NCBI RefSeq assembly: GCF_900105255.1
Contig: NZ_LT629763.1
Location: 3,420,001-3,484,000, forward strand
Direction: 5' to 3'
Length of the DNA: 64,000 nucleotides
From: Halopseudomonas sabulinigri
GTDB taxonomy: Bacteria; Pseudomonadota; Gammaproteobacteria; Pseudomonadales; Pseudomonadaceae
Part shown: positions 8,740-17,772 of the stretch, in pieces
Layout of the letters: the number at the start of each line of letters is the position of its first letter
Position numbering within the stretch: the first letter of the stretch is position 1
Notes under the pieces: generated by a model
What the model was told of the DNA's origin: nothing
Seen by the model: only the letters and a program-made list of their open reading frames with translations
Databases searched by the model: none
Program-made: the position numbers and the translations under genes

Positions 8740-11736
8740 TTACTGGCTTCCCAGGTGCAGCGCCGTGGCAACTTTGGTGTCTGCTGTGGGTTCGGTTTTG
8801 CCGACATCAACCAGGTAGATACGTTGTGCATCCAGGTCAGCGCTATCGACCAGATAAGCCTTGATTTCGGCGGCGCGGCTTTGCGCGAGTCTGCGCAGCA
8901 ACAGATCGCTGCGGCTCCACAGCTCGAGCAGCGCCTGCTCCATTTTTGCCGCGCGCTCCTCGCGGTCGAGCCCGGCCCAGTCTGCCGGTGGCTGCTGTTT
9001 CATGCGCGCACGGTAGATTCCTTCAAGCAGGGGGGGCTTGTCATCGTCGTCAATTTCCAGCAGCTCGGGAGAGGCGGGCACCTTTTCGCCCATGGCCTGC
9101 AGGGATTTGAACTGTATCTCCTGGTATTCGCCGTTCAGCCGCGCCGCAGCCAGGATTGGGCCGTCGGCTTCGGCGGAGCTCATGCCTTCGATTTCCAGCG
9201 TCAGTACCGGGCGCTCCTGCAGGGCACTGGCAAGGGTGTTCAGGTTGCTTTGCGCCGCGGCGTCCAGGTTGTTGCTACCGGCCGCGAAGGTGACTTCACT
9301 GAGATCTTCATCGCTGCCGCCGACCAGGCCGGCGATGAACTTGAAGGGTGCCTGTACGGCGCGTAACGCAAGATTGCGTAGCGTTTGCCAGACAATCGGC
9401 ATCACGCTGAACTGCGGATCTTCCAGATTGCCAGAGACGGGCAGTTCAATATCGATATTGCCTTTGGTGTCTTTCAGCAGAGCCACGGCGAGGCGAACCG
9501 GTAAATCCACCGCATCCGGACTATCGACCCTCTCCCCCAGCTGCAGGCCTTCCAGCAGGACTTTGTTTTGCGCGGTCAATTGGCCCTTCTCGATCTGATA
9601 GTGCAGGTCCAGGTTGAGTCGGCCTTTGCGGATACGGTAACCGGCAAACTTGCCGGAGTAGGGCGTCAGTGTGGTGAGTTCGACATTGCGGAAGCGGGTT
9701 GCGATGTCGAGGCTATTGAGCGGGTCGAACGGCGTCAGGCTGCCTTTGATACTGACCGGCGCGTAGCGATCCACCTTACCGGTGACATCGACGCTCGCAG
9801 ACTTGCTGCTCTGATTGTCGAGGGTGCCGATGCGGCCATTGAGTTGGCCTATGGCGGTCGCAAAGTTGGGACGCAGGCTGAAGTCGGCAAAGTTGGCCGA
9901 GCCATCGCGCAAGCTGATGCCGCCAATGCGAATGCTCATGGGGTCGCTGTTGCCGGACGTGGCTGGCTGGCCGGGTTGCTCGATCAGCAGACCGCTGAAG
10001 TTGGTGGTCAGGTCTTCGTTGATGATGAAGCGTGCGTAGGGCTGCTGGAGAGCTATCTGTTCGATGCTCAAGCTGTTGTCGGTGTAACGGAGGCCACTGA
10101 GTGTCAGCTGTTGCCACTTGAGCAAGTCGCGCTTGCGCTCCGCATCGACCAGGTGCAGTTGGCTGACCTCGGCATCGCCGCTGACGGTCAACTGCAGTGG
10201 GCTGACGTTGCCCAGGGATACCTTGAGATCACTGTGCGCTTTACCGCTGCGTAACTGGATGCGTACCCGTGGCTCGACGTAAGGCCGTGCCAGAAGCAGG
10301 TCAATGTTGCTGGTGATCACCTGCAGCTCAGCGCCAAGCGGTTGCAGGCTGACCTGGCCCTTGGCAGACAGCTGCCCGCCATTGTTCAGGCCGGTATCCA
10401 GGCTCAGATCAAAGGGTTTCAGGCCGAGACTGTCAAAGTCGCGGATGCTGAGGTTGAGCGGGCCTATCTCCAGCGCGACATCTTGCGCCGGTACCTGGTC
10501 GATCAAATGCAGTTGGTAGTCTTTCAGATCGGCCTGGGCAATCTGCAGTTGCCAAGGTTGACTGGTCGAGGGCTCCGTTGGTGCAGGTGGCTCCGAAGTG
10601 GCGGGCTCGGCAGCGCGGGAGTCGGCTTGCGGTACGTCCTGCGCCTCGGCTTCCTCGGCAGCGCGGGTTTGTCGGGTGCTTTGTTGTTGGCTCGGGTCTT
10701 CCTCGGCTGGCGTTGCCGGGTTGGGGGTGGGGCTTTGGCGCTGCAGCAAGGCCAGCAGGTCGATCTGGCCGTCCGCCTCGCGCGCGGCCCAGAGCTCCAG
10801 TTGCTGGCTGCTGATTTGCTCAATGCTGGCCTGCTGCTTAACCAGATCAAGCGATGCGTTGCGAATAGCCAGCTGCGGCACTCGTACGCGGGGTTGTGCC
10901 TGGGCGTCGATACCAAACTGCGTCAGCGCCAATTGGGCATTGCTCAGCTTAAAGTCGGTACGCTCGGAGAGGTCGAGCTGATAGTCGGTGCTGGCATTCA
11001 AAACGCCGTCGGTCAGGTCCAGGGCGAATTGGTCGCGTACATAGGGCCAGAAGGTATCGAGGTGCACCTCCTGAATACGCAATGAGCCCTTCGAGGTGAT
11101 GGGCACCAGCGTGGCCTCCCCCTGCCAGTCCAGCCTGGCCCCAAAGGGGCCGCTGGCGGTCAGCGACATCTGCGCACGGTCGTCCGGCAGGGTGCTGAGG
11201 TTGTTGAGTTCGAGCGAGAGGGCGTCGTAGCCAAACTCGACCGGCTCGCTGGGGCGTTGGTCAACAAAGTGCAAGCTGTTGCTGATCAACTCGAGGCGGT
11301 CGAGACGCAGCGGAAATACGCGCTTGTCCGCCTGCTCGGGTTCGGGCTCAGCGCTGTCCGGCAGAACAAACAGTTGGGCGAGATTGAAAGTGCCGTCCTG
11401 GGCGAACAGGATTTCACCGTGGGCGCGCTCCAATTCTGCGTCTGCCAGATGCACGGCGCCGCCCCAGAGGCTGTCGAGTTCGGCATTGACATACAGCCGG
11501 CGGAACGCCAGTTGGGGCGCGTCGGCTTCGCCAATATGCAGGCCCCAGAGTGTCAGTTCCATGCTGAATGGGTTGAATTCAACGCGGCTAAGGTGGGCGG
11601 GTACGGTTGCCAGCTTGGCCAGTTGGCTATTGGCGGTGTGCAGCACAATGGCCGGAATCAGCAGAAAGCCTACGACTACATAGAGAAAGCCGGCTATCAG
11701 CAGGCTGACTACAAGGGTTTTCTTGCGTATGCGCAT
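8740..11736 (-). CDS. DUF748 (AsmA-like) envelope protein
   Basis: 998 residues. The N-terminus is MRIRKK followed by one membrane helix (about 8-30) and a long periplasmic region of DUF748/AsmA-like repeats. An acidic, Pro/Gln/Ala-rich linker (about 340-390) interrupts it. Near the C-terminus a segment with F-x-x-G-S-x-x-L and L-x-I-E-G resembles the OmpA-type fold seen at the end of other DUF748 proteins. AsmA-like proteins are bridge-like lipid-transfer or outer-membrane homeostasis factors; a role for this one is inferred. The start is the ATG at 11736 (membrane anchor immediately follows). The upstream in-frame extension of about 120 codons looks non-coding. Confidence 0.85.
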   Translation of the reverse strand: MRIRKKTLVVSLLIAGFLYVVVGFLLIPAIVLHTANSQLAKLATVPAHLSRVEFNPFSMELTLWGLHIGEADAPQLAFRRLYVNAELDSLWGGAVHLADAELERAHGEILFAQDGTFNLAQLFVLPDSAEPEPEQADKRVFPLRLDRLELISNSLHFVDQRPSEPVEFGYDALSLELNNLSTLPDDRAQMSLTASGPFGARLDWQGEATLVPITSKGSLRIQEVHLDTFWPYVRDQFALDLTDGVLNASTDYQLDLSERTDFKLSNAQLALTQFGIDAQAQPRVRVPQLAIRNASLDLVKQQASIEQISSQQLELWAAREADGQIDLLALLQRQSPTPNPATPAEEDPSQQQSTRQTRAAEEAEAQDVPQADSRAAEPATSEPPAPTEPSTSQPWQLQIAQADLKDYQLHLIDQVPAQDVALEIGPLNLSIRDFDSLGLKPFDLSLDTGLNNGGQLSAKGQVSLQPLGAELQVITSNIDLLLARPYVEPRVRIQLRSGKAHSDLKVSLGNVSPLQLTVSGDAEVSQLHLVDAERKRDLLKWQQLTLSGLRYTDNSLSIEQIALQQPYARFIINEDLTTNFSGLLIEQPGQPATSGNSDPMSIRIGGISLRDGSANFADFSLRPNFATAIGQLNGRIGTLDNQSSKSASVDVTGKVDRYAPVSIKGSLTPFDPLNSLDIATRFRNVELTTLTPYSGKFAGYRIRKGRLNLDLHYQIEKGQLTAQNKVLLEGLQLGERVDSPDAVDLPVRLAVALLKDTKGNIDIELPVSGNLEDPQFSVMPIVWQTLRNLALRAVQAPFKFIAGLVGGSDEDLSEVTFAAGSNNLDAAAQSNLNTLASALQERPVLTLEIEGMSSAEADGPILAAARLNGEYQEIQFKSLQAMGEKVPASPELLEIDDDDKPPLLEGIYRARMKQQPPADWAGLDREERAAKMEQALLELWSRSDLLLRRLAQSRAAEIKAYLVDSADLDAQRIYLVDVGKTEPTADTKVATALHLGSQ

Positions 11737-11904
11737 GGTTGAGCCGTTCAAAGAGCGTTGAGTAAAAGAATTATGGCACGTGATTGGGATTGTTGCGGTC
11801 GGAAGTACGGAACTCGGCTGAACCACCTTTGGCAGCATTGGCGTACTTGCGCTGGTGTTGTGCCCCGTACAACGCCGGAACAAAAATAACCCGGTAGAGC
11901 GACT

Positions 11905-12527
11905 ATGCGCATAAAGAAGCGCTGGGCTGGCCTGATACTGACGCTGTTGGCGATCGGTAGTTGAATGCTGAGTTGGCGACCGGCCGGACAGGAGTTGATC
12001 TTTTACGGCGGCCCGATTCTGACAGTGAACAACGCGGGTGCGGTTGTGCAGGCGCTGGCCGTGCGCGACGGCGTTATTGTGGCGGTCGGCGGGCTGGATC
12101 AAGTAATGCAGCAGCGCACTGTGATGATTGATCTTCCAGGCGGTGCGTTACTGCCGGGCTTTGTTGGCGCGCACGAGCATCCAACGTTATCGGCGGTATT
12201 TAACGGTGCGCACGACCTGTCGGGCTTTTGCCATCAGCGCAATGTGCAGGTCTGGTCGGCGCTGCGCACGGCTATTACGCGGCAGACCGACAGCGGTCGG
12301 GTGCTGAATGCTGCGCAGGCGATTGACGTGCGCCAGGCGTTGCGCGCGATGACCATCAATGCGGCGTATCAGTTGGGTATTGATAGTGAGGCGGGCAGTC
12401 TGGAAGTGGGTAAATGGGCAGATCTGCAGATCGTCTCGGCAAACCCCTACGAGGTGGCTGGGGGGCGCTGACTGATGTGCAGGTGCAGCAGGTGTATGTC
12501 GCGGGAAGACTGGAATACGCCAGATAG
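11905..12527 (+). pseudogene. amidohydrolase (YtcJ-like) pseudogene
   Basis: Remains of a metal-dependent amidohydrolase with at least three lesions. The signal-peptide start (MRIKKRWAGLILTLLAIGS) is cut by an in-frame TGA at 11962-11964. The frame resumes with the family N-terminus (YGGPILTVN, then LPGFVGAHEHP), then jumps near codon 90 to the C-terminal part (VWSALRTAI, AIDVRQALRAMTINAAYQLGI, GSLEVGKWADLQIVSANPY). About 300 residues of the catalytic barrel are therefore missing. Finally a frameshift near 12465 separates the true C-terminal end (DVQVQQVYVAGRLEYA, stop 12525-12527). Intact relatives have about 550-600 residues. It cannot make an active enzyme. Confidence 0.88.
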
Positions 12528-12540
12528 CAGCCCGGAACAA

Positions 12541-12578
12541 AAAAGCCCCCGGGCACCTGGGGTGCGCCGGGGGCTTTT
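12541..12578. terminator. bidirectional terminator between the pseudogene and ychF
   Basis: Stem AAAAGCCCCC / GGGGGCTTTT around an 18-base GC-rich loop that can pair further. It lies 16 bases past the ychF stop on the minus strand and 14 past the end of the pseudogene on the plus strand, and A/T tracts flank both sides. Confidence 0.85.
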
Positions 12579-12594
12579 GTCTGCGGGCTGGCGT

Positions 12595-13695
12595 TTAAAC
12601 GTTGAAGCGGAAGTGCACCACATCGCCATCCTTGACGATGTACTCCTTGCCTTCCAGGCGCCACTTGCCGGCTTCCTTGGCACCACTTTCACCGTTGTAC
12701 TTGATGAAGTCGTCATAGGCGGTGACTTCGGCGCGAATAAACCCTTTCTCGAAGTCGGTATGGATCACGCCGGCGGCCTGGGGGGCAGTGGCGCCAATCT
12801 TAACGGTCCAGGCGCGTACTTCCTTAACACCGGCGGTGAAATAGGTCTGCAGGCCCAGCAGCTCATAACCGGCGCGGATAACACGGTTCAGGCCTGGTTC
12901 GTCCATGCCCATAGTTTCGAGGAACATCTGCTTCTCCTCGTCGTCATCCAGCTCGGCAATTTCTGCTTCAATCTTGTTGCACACAGGCACCACGATGGCG
13001 TCTTCTTCGGCGGCGATCGCTTTCACTACATCCAGCAGCGGGTTGTTCTCGAAGCCTTCTTCCGACACGTTGGCGATGTACATCACCGGCTTGACGGTCA
13101 GCAGGTGGAACTGGCGTACGGTGGCGCGCTCTTCCGGGCTGAACGTCTTCAGCAACGTGCGTGCGGGCTTGCCTTCGCTGAAGTGAGGGATCAGTTTTTC
13201 CAGCAAGGCCTTCTGGGCAATGGCCTCTTTATCGCCACCCTTGGCGTTGCGGCTGACGCGGTAGAGCTGCTTCTCGCAGCTGTCGAGGTCGGCAAAGATC
13301 AGTTCCAGATCGATGATCTCGATATCGCGCTTGGGGTCGACGCTGTTGGCGACGTGGATGACGTTCTCGTCTTCAAAGCAGCGCACTACGTGGGCGATCG
13401 CATCGGTCTCGCGGATGTTGGCGAGAAACTTGTTCCCCAGGCCTTCGCCTTTGGAGGCACCTTCTACCAGGCCGGCGATGTCGACGAACTCCATGGTCGT
13501 CGGCAGCACTTTTTGCGGATTGACGATAGCGGCGAGGGCGTCCAGGCGTGGGTCAGGCATGGCAACGATGCCGCTGTTTGGCTCAATGGTGCAGAAAGGG
13601 AAGTTCTCTGCCGCAATACCGGATTTGGTCAGCGCATTGAACAGCGTGGATTTGCCGACGTTGGGCAGTCCGACAATACCGCAATTGAAACCCAT
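12595..13695 (-). CDS. ychF: redox-regulated ATPase YchF
   Basis: 366-residue Obg-family P-loop protein that hydrolyses ATP rather than GTP and binds ribosomes; it acts as a negative regulator of the oxidative-stress response. Walker [10 protein letters not shown] spans residues 9-17. The position of the usual guanine-specifying NKxD carries NVSE, as in other YchF proteins. A coiled-coil helical domain sits in the middle, and the C-terminus is the TGS domain (about 280-366). Start ATG at 13695 has AGAGGA upstream; a longer in-frame extension is not conserved. It follows pth in the rplY-pth-ychF order usual in this group. Confidence 0.96.
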   Translation of the reverse strand: MGFNCGIVGLPNVGKSTLFNALTKSGIAAENFPFCTIEPNSGIVAMPDPRLDALAAIVNPQKVLPTTMEFVDIAGLVEGASKGEGLGNKFLANIRETDAIAHVVRCFEDENVIHVANSVDPKRDIEIIDLELIFADLDSCEKQLYRVSRNAKGGDKEAIAQKALLEKLIPHFSEGKPARTLLKTFSPEERATVRQFHLLTVKPVMYIANVSEEGFENNPLLDVVKAIAAEEDAIVVPVCNKIEAEIAELDDDEEKQMFLETMGMDEPGLNRVIRAGYELLGLQTYFTAGVKEVRAWTVKIGATAPQAAGVIHTDFEKGFIRAEVTAYDDFIKYNGESGAKEAGKWRLEGKEYIVKDGDVVHFRFNV

Positions 13696-13733
13696 AGTGA
13701 TGTCCTCTGCCGTGTTTGGCGGCGCAAATTGAT

Positions 13734-14321
13734 TCAGGCTTTGAAACTGTGCAGGCGTTGCATGACACCGGACCACTGGCCCTGGCTGATGCCGGGCAAC
13801 TCGCGGATGGCTTCATCGATGCAGGCGTCCAACGCTTCCAGTTCGGCTTTGGGCGCCCGGCCCAGTACAAAGCCGGTCACCTGCGAGCTATGGCCGGGAT
13901 GGCCAATGCCAAGGCGCAGGCGATGAAAGGTATTCTGGTTGCCCAGTTGGGCGATGATGTCGCGCAGTCCGTTGTGACCACCGTGGCCGCCGCCTTTTTT
14001 GCACTTGACCACGCCGGGGGGCAGGTCGAGTTCATCGTGGGCAACCAGGATTTCTTCCGGCGCAATGCGATAGAAGCTGGCCAGTGCGGCAACAGCTTGA
14101 CCGCTGCGGTTCATGAAGGTGGTGGGGATCAACAGACGAATGTCCTGGCCGTCAAGGACCAGACGGCCGGTCAGGCCGAAAAACTTGCTTTCAGCGCGCA
14201 GGCTGACGTTGTACTTGTCGGCCAGCCGCTCAATAAAAAGGGCGCCAGCGTTGTGGCGGGTCAGGTCATATTCCGGGCCAGGATTACCCAGCCCTACGAT
14301 TAACTTGATTCCCTGCGTCAC
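13734..14321 (-). CDS. pth: peptidyl-tRNA hydrolase
   Basis: 195 residues. It frees tRNA from peptidyl-tRNA that drops off ribosomes, an essential recycling step. The N-terminal core [12 protein letters not shown], the catalytic histidine H23 (TRHNAG), and the HDELDLPPG motif with the supporting aspartate are present, as are the GGHNGLR and GHPG elements. The start is most likely GTG at 14321, with AGAGGGG ten bases upstream; the longer in-frame ATG upstream overlaps rplY and encodes unrelated residues. Same operon as rplY and ychF. Confidence 0.95.
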   Translation of the reverse strand: MTQGIKLIVGLGNPGPEYDLTRHNAGALFIERLADKYNVSLRAESKFFGLTGRLVLDGQDIRLLIPTTFMNRSGQAVAALASFYRIAPEEILVAHDELDLPPGVVKCKKGGGHGGHNGLRDIIAQLGNQNTFHRLRLGIGHPGHSSQVTGFVLGRAPKAELEALDACIDEAIRELPGISQGQWSGVMQRLHSFKA

Positions 14322-14352
14322 AACGGGCGCCCCTCTCGAGTCAGGCGGGAGA

Positions 14353-14991
14353 TTACTCCGCAGACTCCTCACCTTCGTCAGCCGCCGGAGCGTCTTCGGA
14401 TTCAACGGCTACGCGTGCAGCGTGTACGTTGGCAACCGGCAGATCGTGGTCAGCGCCCTGCGCCAGCGCAGGAACGGCAACGCCCTTCGGCAGCTTCAGG
14501 TTGGACAGGTGAACGATGTCGCCCAGGTCAACACCGGCCATGTCCACTTCGATGAACTCGGGCAGGTCTTTCGGCAGGCAGGTTACTTCAACGTCGGTCA
14601 TGGTGTGAGAGATCACGCCGCCGCTCTTCTTGACGCCGACACAGTTGTCTTCGTTGATGAAGTGCAGGGGAACGTGAACGGTCACTTCGTGACCTGCAAC
14701 CACGCGCAGGAAGTCGGCATGCATGATGCGCGGCTTGGCGGGGTGACGCTGCAGTGCTTTCAGCAGCACGTCTTCTTTCTTGCCGTCAACCGACAGCTTG
14801 ATGACGTGGGAGTAGAAAGCTTCGTTTTCCAGGGCCTTGTTCAGTTCGCGCGCAGCGATGGAAATGCTCTGCGGCTCTTTGTTGCCACCGTAAACGATAG
14901 CTGGCACCAGACCGTCGTTACGACGCAGGCGGCGGCTCGCACCTTTCCCCAGGTCGTCACGGGTATTCGCATTCAGAGAGAAGTCGACCAT
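14353..14991 (-). CDS. rplY: 50S ribosomal protein L25/general stress protein Ctc
   Basis: 212 residues. The N-terminal domain (about 1-95) is the L25 beta-barrel that binds 5S rRNA. The C-terminal TL5 domain (about 100-190) and an acidic tail rich in Glu/Ala complete the long Ctc form usual in pseudomonads (E. coli L25 has only the first domain). It lies between prs and pth, which is the conserved order in this group. Confidence 0.95.
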   Translation of the reverse strand: MVDFSLNANTRDDLGKGASRRLRRNDGLVPAIVYGGNKEPQSISIAARELNKALENEAFYSHVIKLSVDGKKEDVLLKALQRHPAKPRIMHADFLRVVAGHEVTVHVPLHFINEDNCVGVKKSGGVISHTMTDVEVTCLPKDLPEFIEVDMAGVDLGDIVHLSNLKLPKGVAVPALAQGADHDLPVANVHAARVAVESEDAPAADEGEESAE

Positions 14992-15096
14992 GTGTAGTCT
15001 CCTTGCAAAAACATCCGGGCACTTGCGACCAGCGCGTCGGATGATTGATGAAAACCCGGCCGTTAGTGGTCGGGTCGTTGAATCAGCGTGCTGCCC

Positions 15097-16038
15097 TTAA
15101 CGGAACATCGCGCTGATGGATTCTTCGTTGCTGATACGGCGCATGGCTTCGGCAACTACGGGTGCCATGTCGAGCTGGCGAATACGATCGCAGGCGGCGG
15201 CAGCCGGGGAGAGCGGGATAGTGTTGGTCACTACCAGCTGGTCCAGCACCGAATTGCTGATGTTCTCGATGGCCTTGCCAGACAGGATCGGGTGCGTGCA
15301 GTAGGCGAATACCTGGGCCGCGCCGTGATCTTTCAATGCCTTGGCTGCATGGCAAAGAGTGCCGGCGGTGTCGACCATGTCGTCGACCAGCACGCAGTTG
15401 CGGCCTTCGATGTCACCGATGATGTGCATCACTTCAGACTGGTTCGCCTTGGGGCGACGCTTGTCGATGATCGCCAGATCCACACCCAGGCTCTTGGCCA
15501 CGGCACGGGCGCGGACTACGCCGCCGATGTCGGGGGAGACAATCATCAGGTTGTCGAAGCGTTGATCCTGGATATCGTCGATCAGTACTGGCGAGCCATA
15601 AATGTTGTCGACCGGGATGTCGAAAAAGCCCTGGATCTGGTCAGCGTGCAGGTCAACGGTGAGCAGACGATCAACACCGACGGTGTCGAGCATGTCGGCT
15701 ACTACCTTGGCGCTGATGGCAACACGCGCAGAGCGCGGGCGGCGATCCTGGCGGGCGTACCCAAAATAAGGCACAACGGCAGTGATGCGTGAGGCGGAGG
15801 AGCGACGCAGGGCGTCGGCCATCACTACCAGCTCCATCAGATTGTCGTTGGTGGGTGCGCAGGTGGGCTGCAGGATGAAGACGTCCTTGCCGCGCACATT
15901 CTCGTTCAGTTCGACATTGACTTCGCCGTCGCTGAAGCGGCCAACCGTGGCATCGCCGAGGGGAATGTGCAATTGACGCACGACGCGTCGTGCCAGATCG
16001 GGGTTGGCGTTCCCCGTGAATACCATCATCTTGGACAC
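15097..16038 (-). CDS. prs: ribose-phosphate pyrophosphokinase
   Basis: 313 residues. It makes PRPP from ribose 5-phosphate and ATP for purine, pyrimidine, histidine, tryptophan and NAD synthesis. The N-terminal [13 protein letters not shown], the catalytic flexible-loop segment [10 protein letters not shown] and the PRPP-binding loop [12 protein letters not shown] are intact. Length matches family enzymes (about 315). It lies directly downstream of tRNA-Gln and upstream of rplY. Confidence 0.97.
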   Translation of the reverse strand: MSKMMVFTGNANPDLARRVVRQLHIPLGDATVGRFSDGEVNVELNENVRGKDVFILQPTCAPTNDNLMELVVMADALRRSSASRITAVVPYFGYARQDRRPRSARVAISAKVVADMLDTVGVDRLLTVDLHADQIQGFFDIPVDNIYGSPVLIDDIQDQRFDNLMIVSPDIGGVVRARAVAKSLGVDLAIIDKRRPKANQSEVMHIIGDIEGRNCVLVDDMVDTAGTLCHAAKALKDHGAAQVFAYCTHPILSGKAIENISNSVLDQLVVTNTIPLSPAAAACDRIRQLDMAPVVAEAMRRISNEESISAMFR

Positions 16039-16156
16039 GCAGCATTACCTTTTTTGGGTAGTGGTCTTTGCGATTGTGGATTCACGTCTGGAATGCCGAA
16101 AGCATCAACCAGATCAGACGTGGATCACGCTGTCTTGATTGCTGCCGGAGAGAAAA

Positions 16157-16231
16157 TGGCAGGGGCGGCTGGATTCGAACCAACGCATGGCAGGATCAAA
16201 ACCTGCTGCCTTACCGCTTGGCTACGCCCCT
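16157..16231 (-). tRNA. tRNA-Gln (TTG)
   Basis: 75 nt including encoded CCA. Acceptor AGGGGCG / CGCCCCT, D arm with AAGCGGTAAGG, anticodon loop TTTTGAT giving UUG, and T arm GGTTCGAATCC. It lies between ispE and prs in the same direction, the position it holds in P. aeruginosa, and is probably cut from the ispE-prs transcript. Confidence 0.95.
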
Positions 16232-16265
16232 GTAACTGTCCGGATGCACGGCTGCATCCTTGTGC

Positions 16266-17123
16266 TTACTTGCTGATCAATTGATGTAACGGTGAAACGT
16301 TACAACCCTTGGCAACAAAGCTTCGCAGTGTGGCTGGCAACCGGGCGCGAACTTTATCAGCTTCGCGTTCATTTGGGAAGGCCCCAAATAAGCAACTGCC
16401 AGTCCCGGTCATCTTAGCCTCACAATAATTGTTTAGCAAGATCAACGTGTTACGAATTTCAGAGTAACGCGCTGCAACAACCGGCAAGCAGTCATTCCGA
16501 CCACCGTGCTCACGGAAGGCCGCTAATGTAATGGGCGGGGTGTCGCGCGTCAACCTCTGATCGGAAAAAATCTCTGCGGTGCTGACCGAGCAAGTGGGAA
16601 TAACCACCAGATACCAGGGTTCGTCTAGCTCCACCGGCGTCAGTTGCTCGCCCACGCCCTCGGCCCAGGCCGCTTTGCCACGCACGAATACAGGCACGTC
16701 GGCGCCCAGGGTAATGCCGATCTCGGCCAGCTGGTCTTCGTTTAGGCCGGTTTGCCACAGGTGATTGAGGCCAACCAGAGTGCTTGCGGCATCAGAGCTG
16801 CCACCACCAAGGCCGCCGCCCATGGGCAGGCGCTTGTCGAGCTGAATGTCGGCGCCCAGGTGGGTTCCGGTGGCCTGTTGCAGCAGTCGCGCGGCGCGCA
16901 CTATGAGGTTGTCCTCGGCGGCTACGCCGGCCAATTCACTGTGCAGGTTGATCTGGCCGTCGCTGCGCGTACTGAAGTGCAGGGTGTCGCCGTGGTCGAC
17001 AAACTGAAATAGCGTCTGCAGGGTATGGTAGCCGTCCGCGCGGCGGCCGGTGATGTGCAAAAACAGATTGAGCTTTGCCGGAGCCGGCAGACTGAGTTCG
17101 GCGGAGTTCACTGTGGTGTTCAT
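16266..17123 (-). CDS. ispE: 4-(cytidine 5'-diphospho)-2-C-methyl-D-erythritol kinase
   Basis: 285-residue GHMP-family kinase of the non-mevalonate isoprenoid pathway; it phosphorylates CDP-methylerythritol. The active-site lysine K17 (PAKLNL), the ATP loop [14 protein letters not shown] (100-113) and the catalytic D142 (LGADVPVF) are all present. The C-terminal GTGSCLFG motif is intact. It is 10 bases downstream of lolB, probably co-transcribed. Confidence 0.96.
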   Translation of the reverse strand: MNTTVNSAELSLPAPAKLNLFLHITGRRADGYHTLQTLFQFVDHGDTLHFSTRSDGQINLHSELAGVAAEDNLIVRAARLLQQATGTHLGADIQLDKRLPMGGGLGGGSSDAASTLVGLNHLWQTGLNEDQLAEIGITLGADVPVFVRGKAAWAEGVGEQLTPVELDEPWYLVVIPTCSVSTAEIFSDQRLTRDTPPITLAAFREHGGRNDCLPVVAARYSEIRNTLILLNNYCEAKMTGTGSCLFGAFPNEREADKVRARLPATLRSFVAKGCNVSPLHQLISK

Positions 17124-17133
17124 TCGTTGCGGT

Positions 17134-17772
17134 TCATTCAGGCAGGCGTGGCTTCCAGTCGGTGACCACCAGGGTCAACAGCAGGTCGTGCCCAGAGATT
17201 TGCAGGCGCTGTGGTAGCTCAACATCGCCGACTTGCTGGTAGCGGCTGTATTCGACTGTCCAGCCGCTTTGGCTAAGCCGGGCGAGCCGACTGTGGGTAT
17301 CCAGTTGCAGGCGGCTGGCGGCGTCGGGTGCGGGTAGGCCGCGCACCCACCAGAGCAAGTGCTCGACCGGCAGGCGCCAGCCGATTTGCTGCTCCAGCAG
17401 CGCTTCAGCTGACGCGGCGCTGACCGGTTGGCGTCCGGCGACTTCCAGGGTGGTCTGCTGGTCATCACCCTGAATGCGGGTAGCACCCCGACCGAGTGGG
17501 CCGGACAGGCGAATATCGTAGTAGTCGTTACGTTGTAGCCAAAACAGGGTGCCGCTGCCGGACTCGCCAGGTGCGCGAACGCCCAGCTTGCCCTGCAGTT
17601 CCCAGCTGCGAATGGGTTCTACCTGCTGACGGTGGGTCTTCCAGGCCTGGGCGTCGCCGCCCAGCTCCAGGGTTTCACGTTGATGCAGGCTGCTACAGGC
17701 GCCTAGCGTGAGCGTCAGCAGCAGGAGAGGCAGGGTGCGCAGCAGGGACATATTTATTCGGGTTCCAGTCAT
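17134..17772 (-). CDS. lolB: outer-membrane lipoprotein receptor LolB
   Basis: 212 residues. LolB takes lipoproteins from the periplasmic carrier LolA and inserts them in the outer membrane, and is itself a lipoprotein. The signal peptide ends in the lipobox LGAC with the lipidated cysteine at residue 26 followed by Ser-Ser, which is not an inner-membrane retention signal. The start ATG at 17772 overlaps the stop of the TPR gene (ATGA); an internal ATG at 17751 (MSLLRTL) would give a 19-residue signal peptide and is a real alternative. Confidence 0.92.
   Translation of the reverse strand: MTGTRINMSLLRTLPLLLLTLTLGACSSLHQRETLELGGDAQAWKTHRQQVEPIRSWELQGKLGVRAPGESGSGTLFWLQRNDYYDIRLSGPLGRGATRIQGDDQQTTLEVAGRQPVSAASAEALLEQQIGWRLPVEHLLWWVRGLPAPDAASRLQLDTHSRLARLSQSGWTVEYSRYQQVGDVELPQRLQISGHDLLLTLVVTDWKPRLPE

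Noticed and set aside
12475-13926. 483-codon plus-strand open frame
   Set aside because: It is the mirror of ychF and pth, which have complete motifs on the minus strand; the frame has no ribosome site or recognisable domain and reflects GC-rich codon structure.
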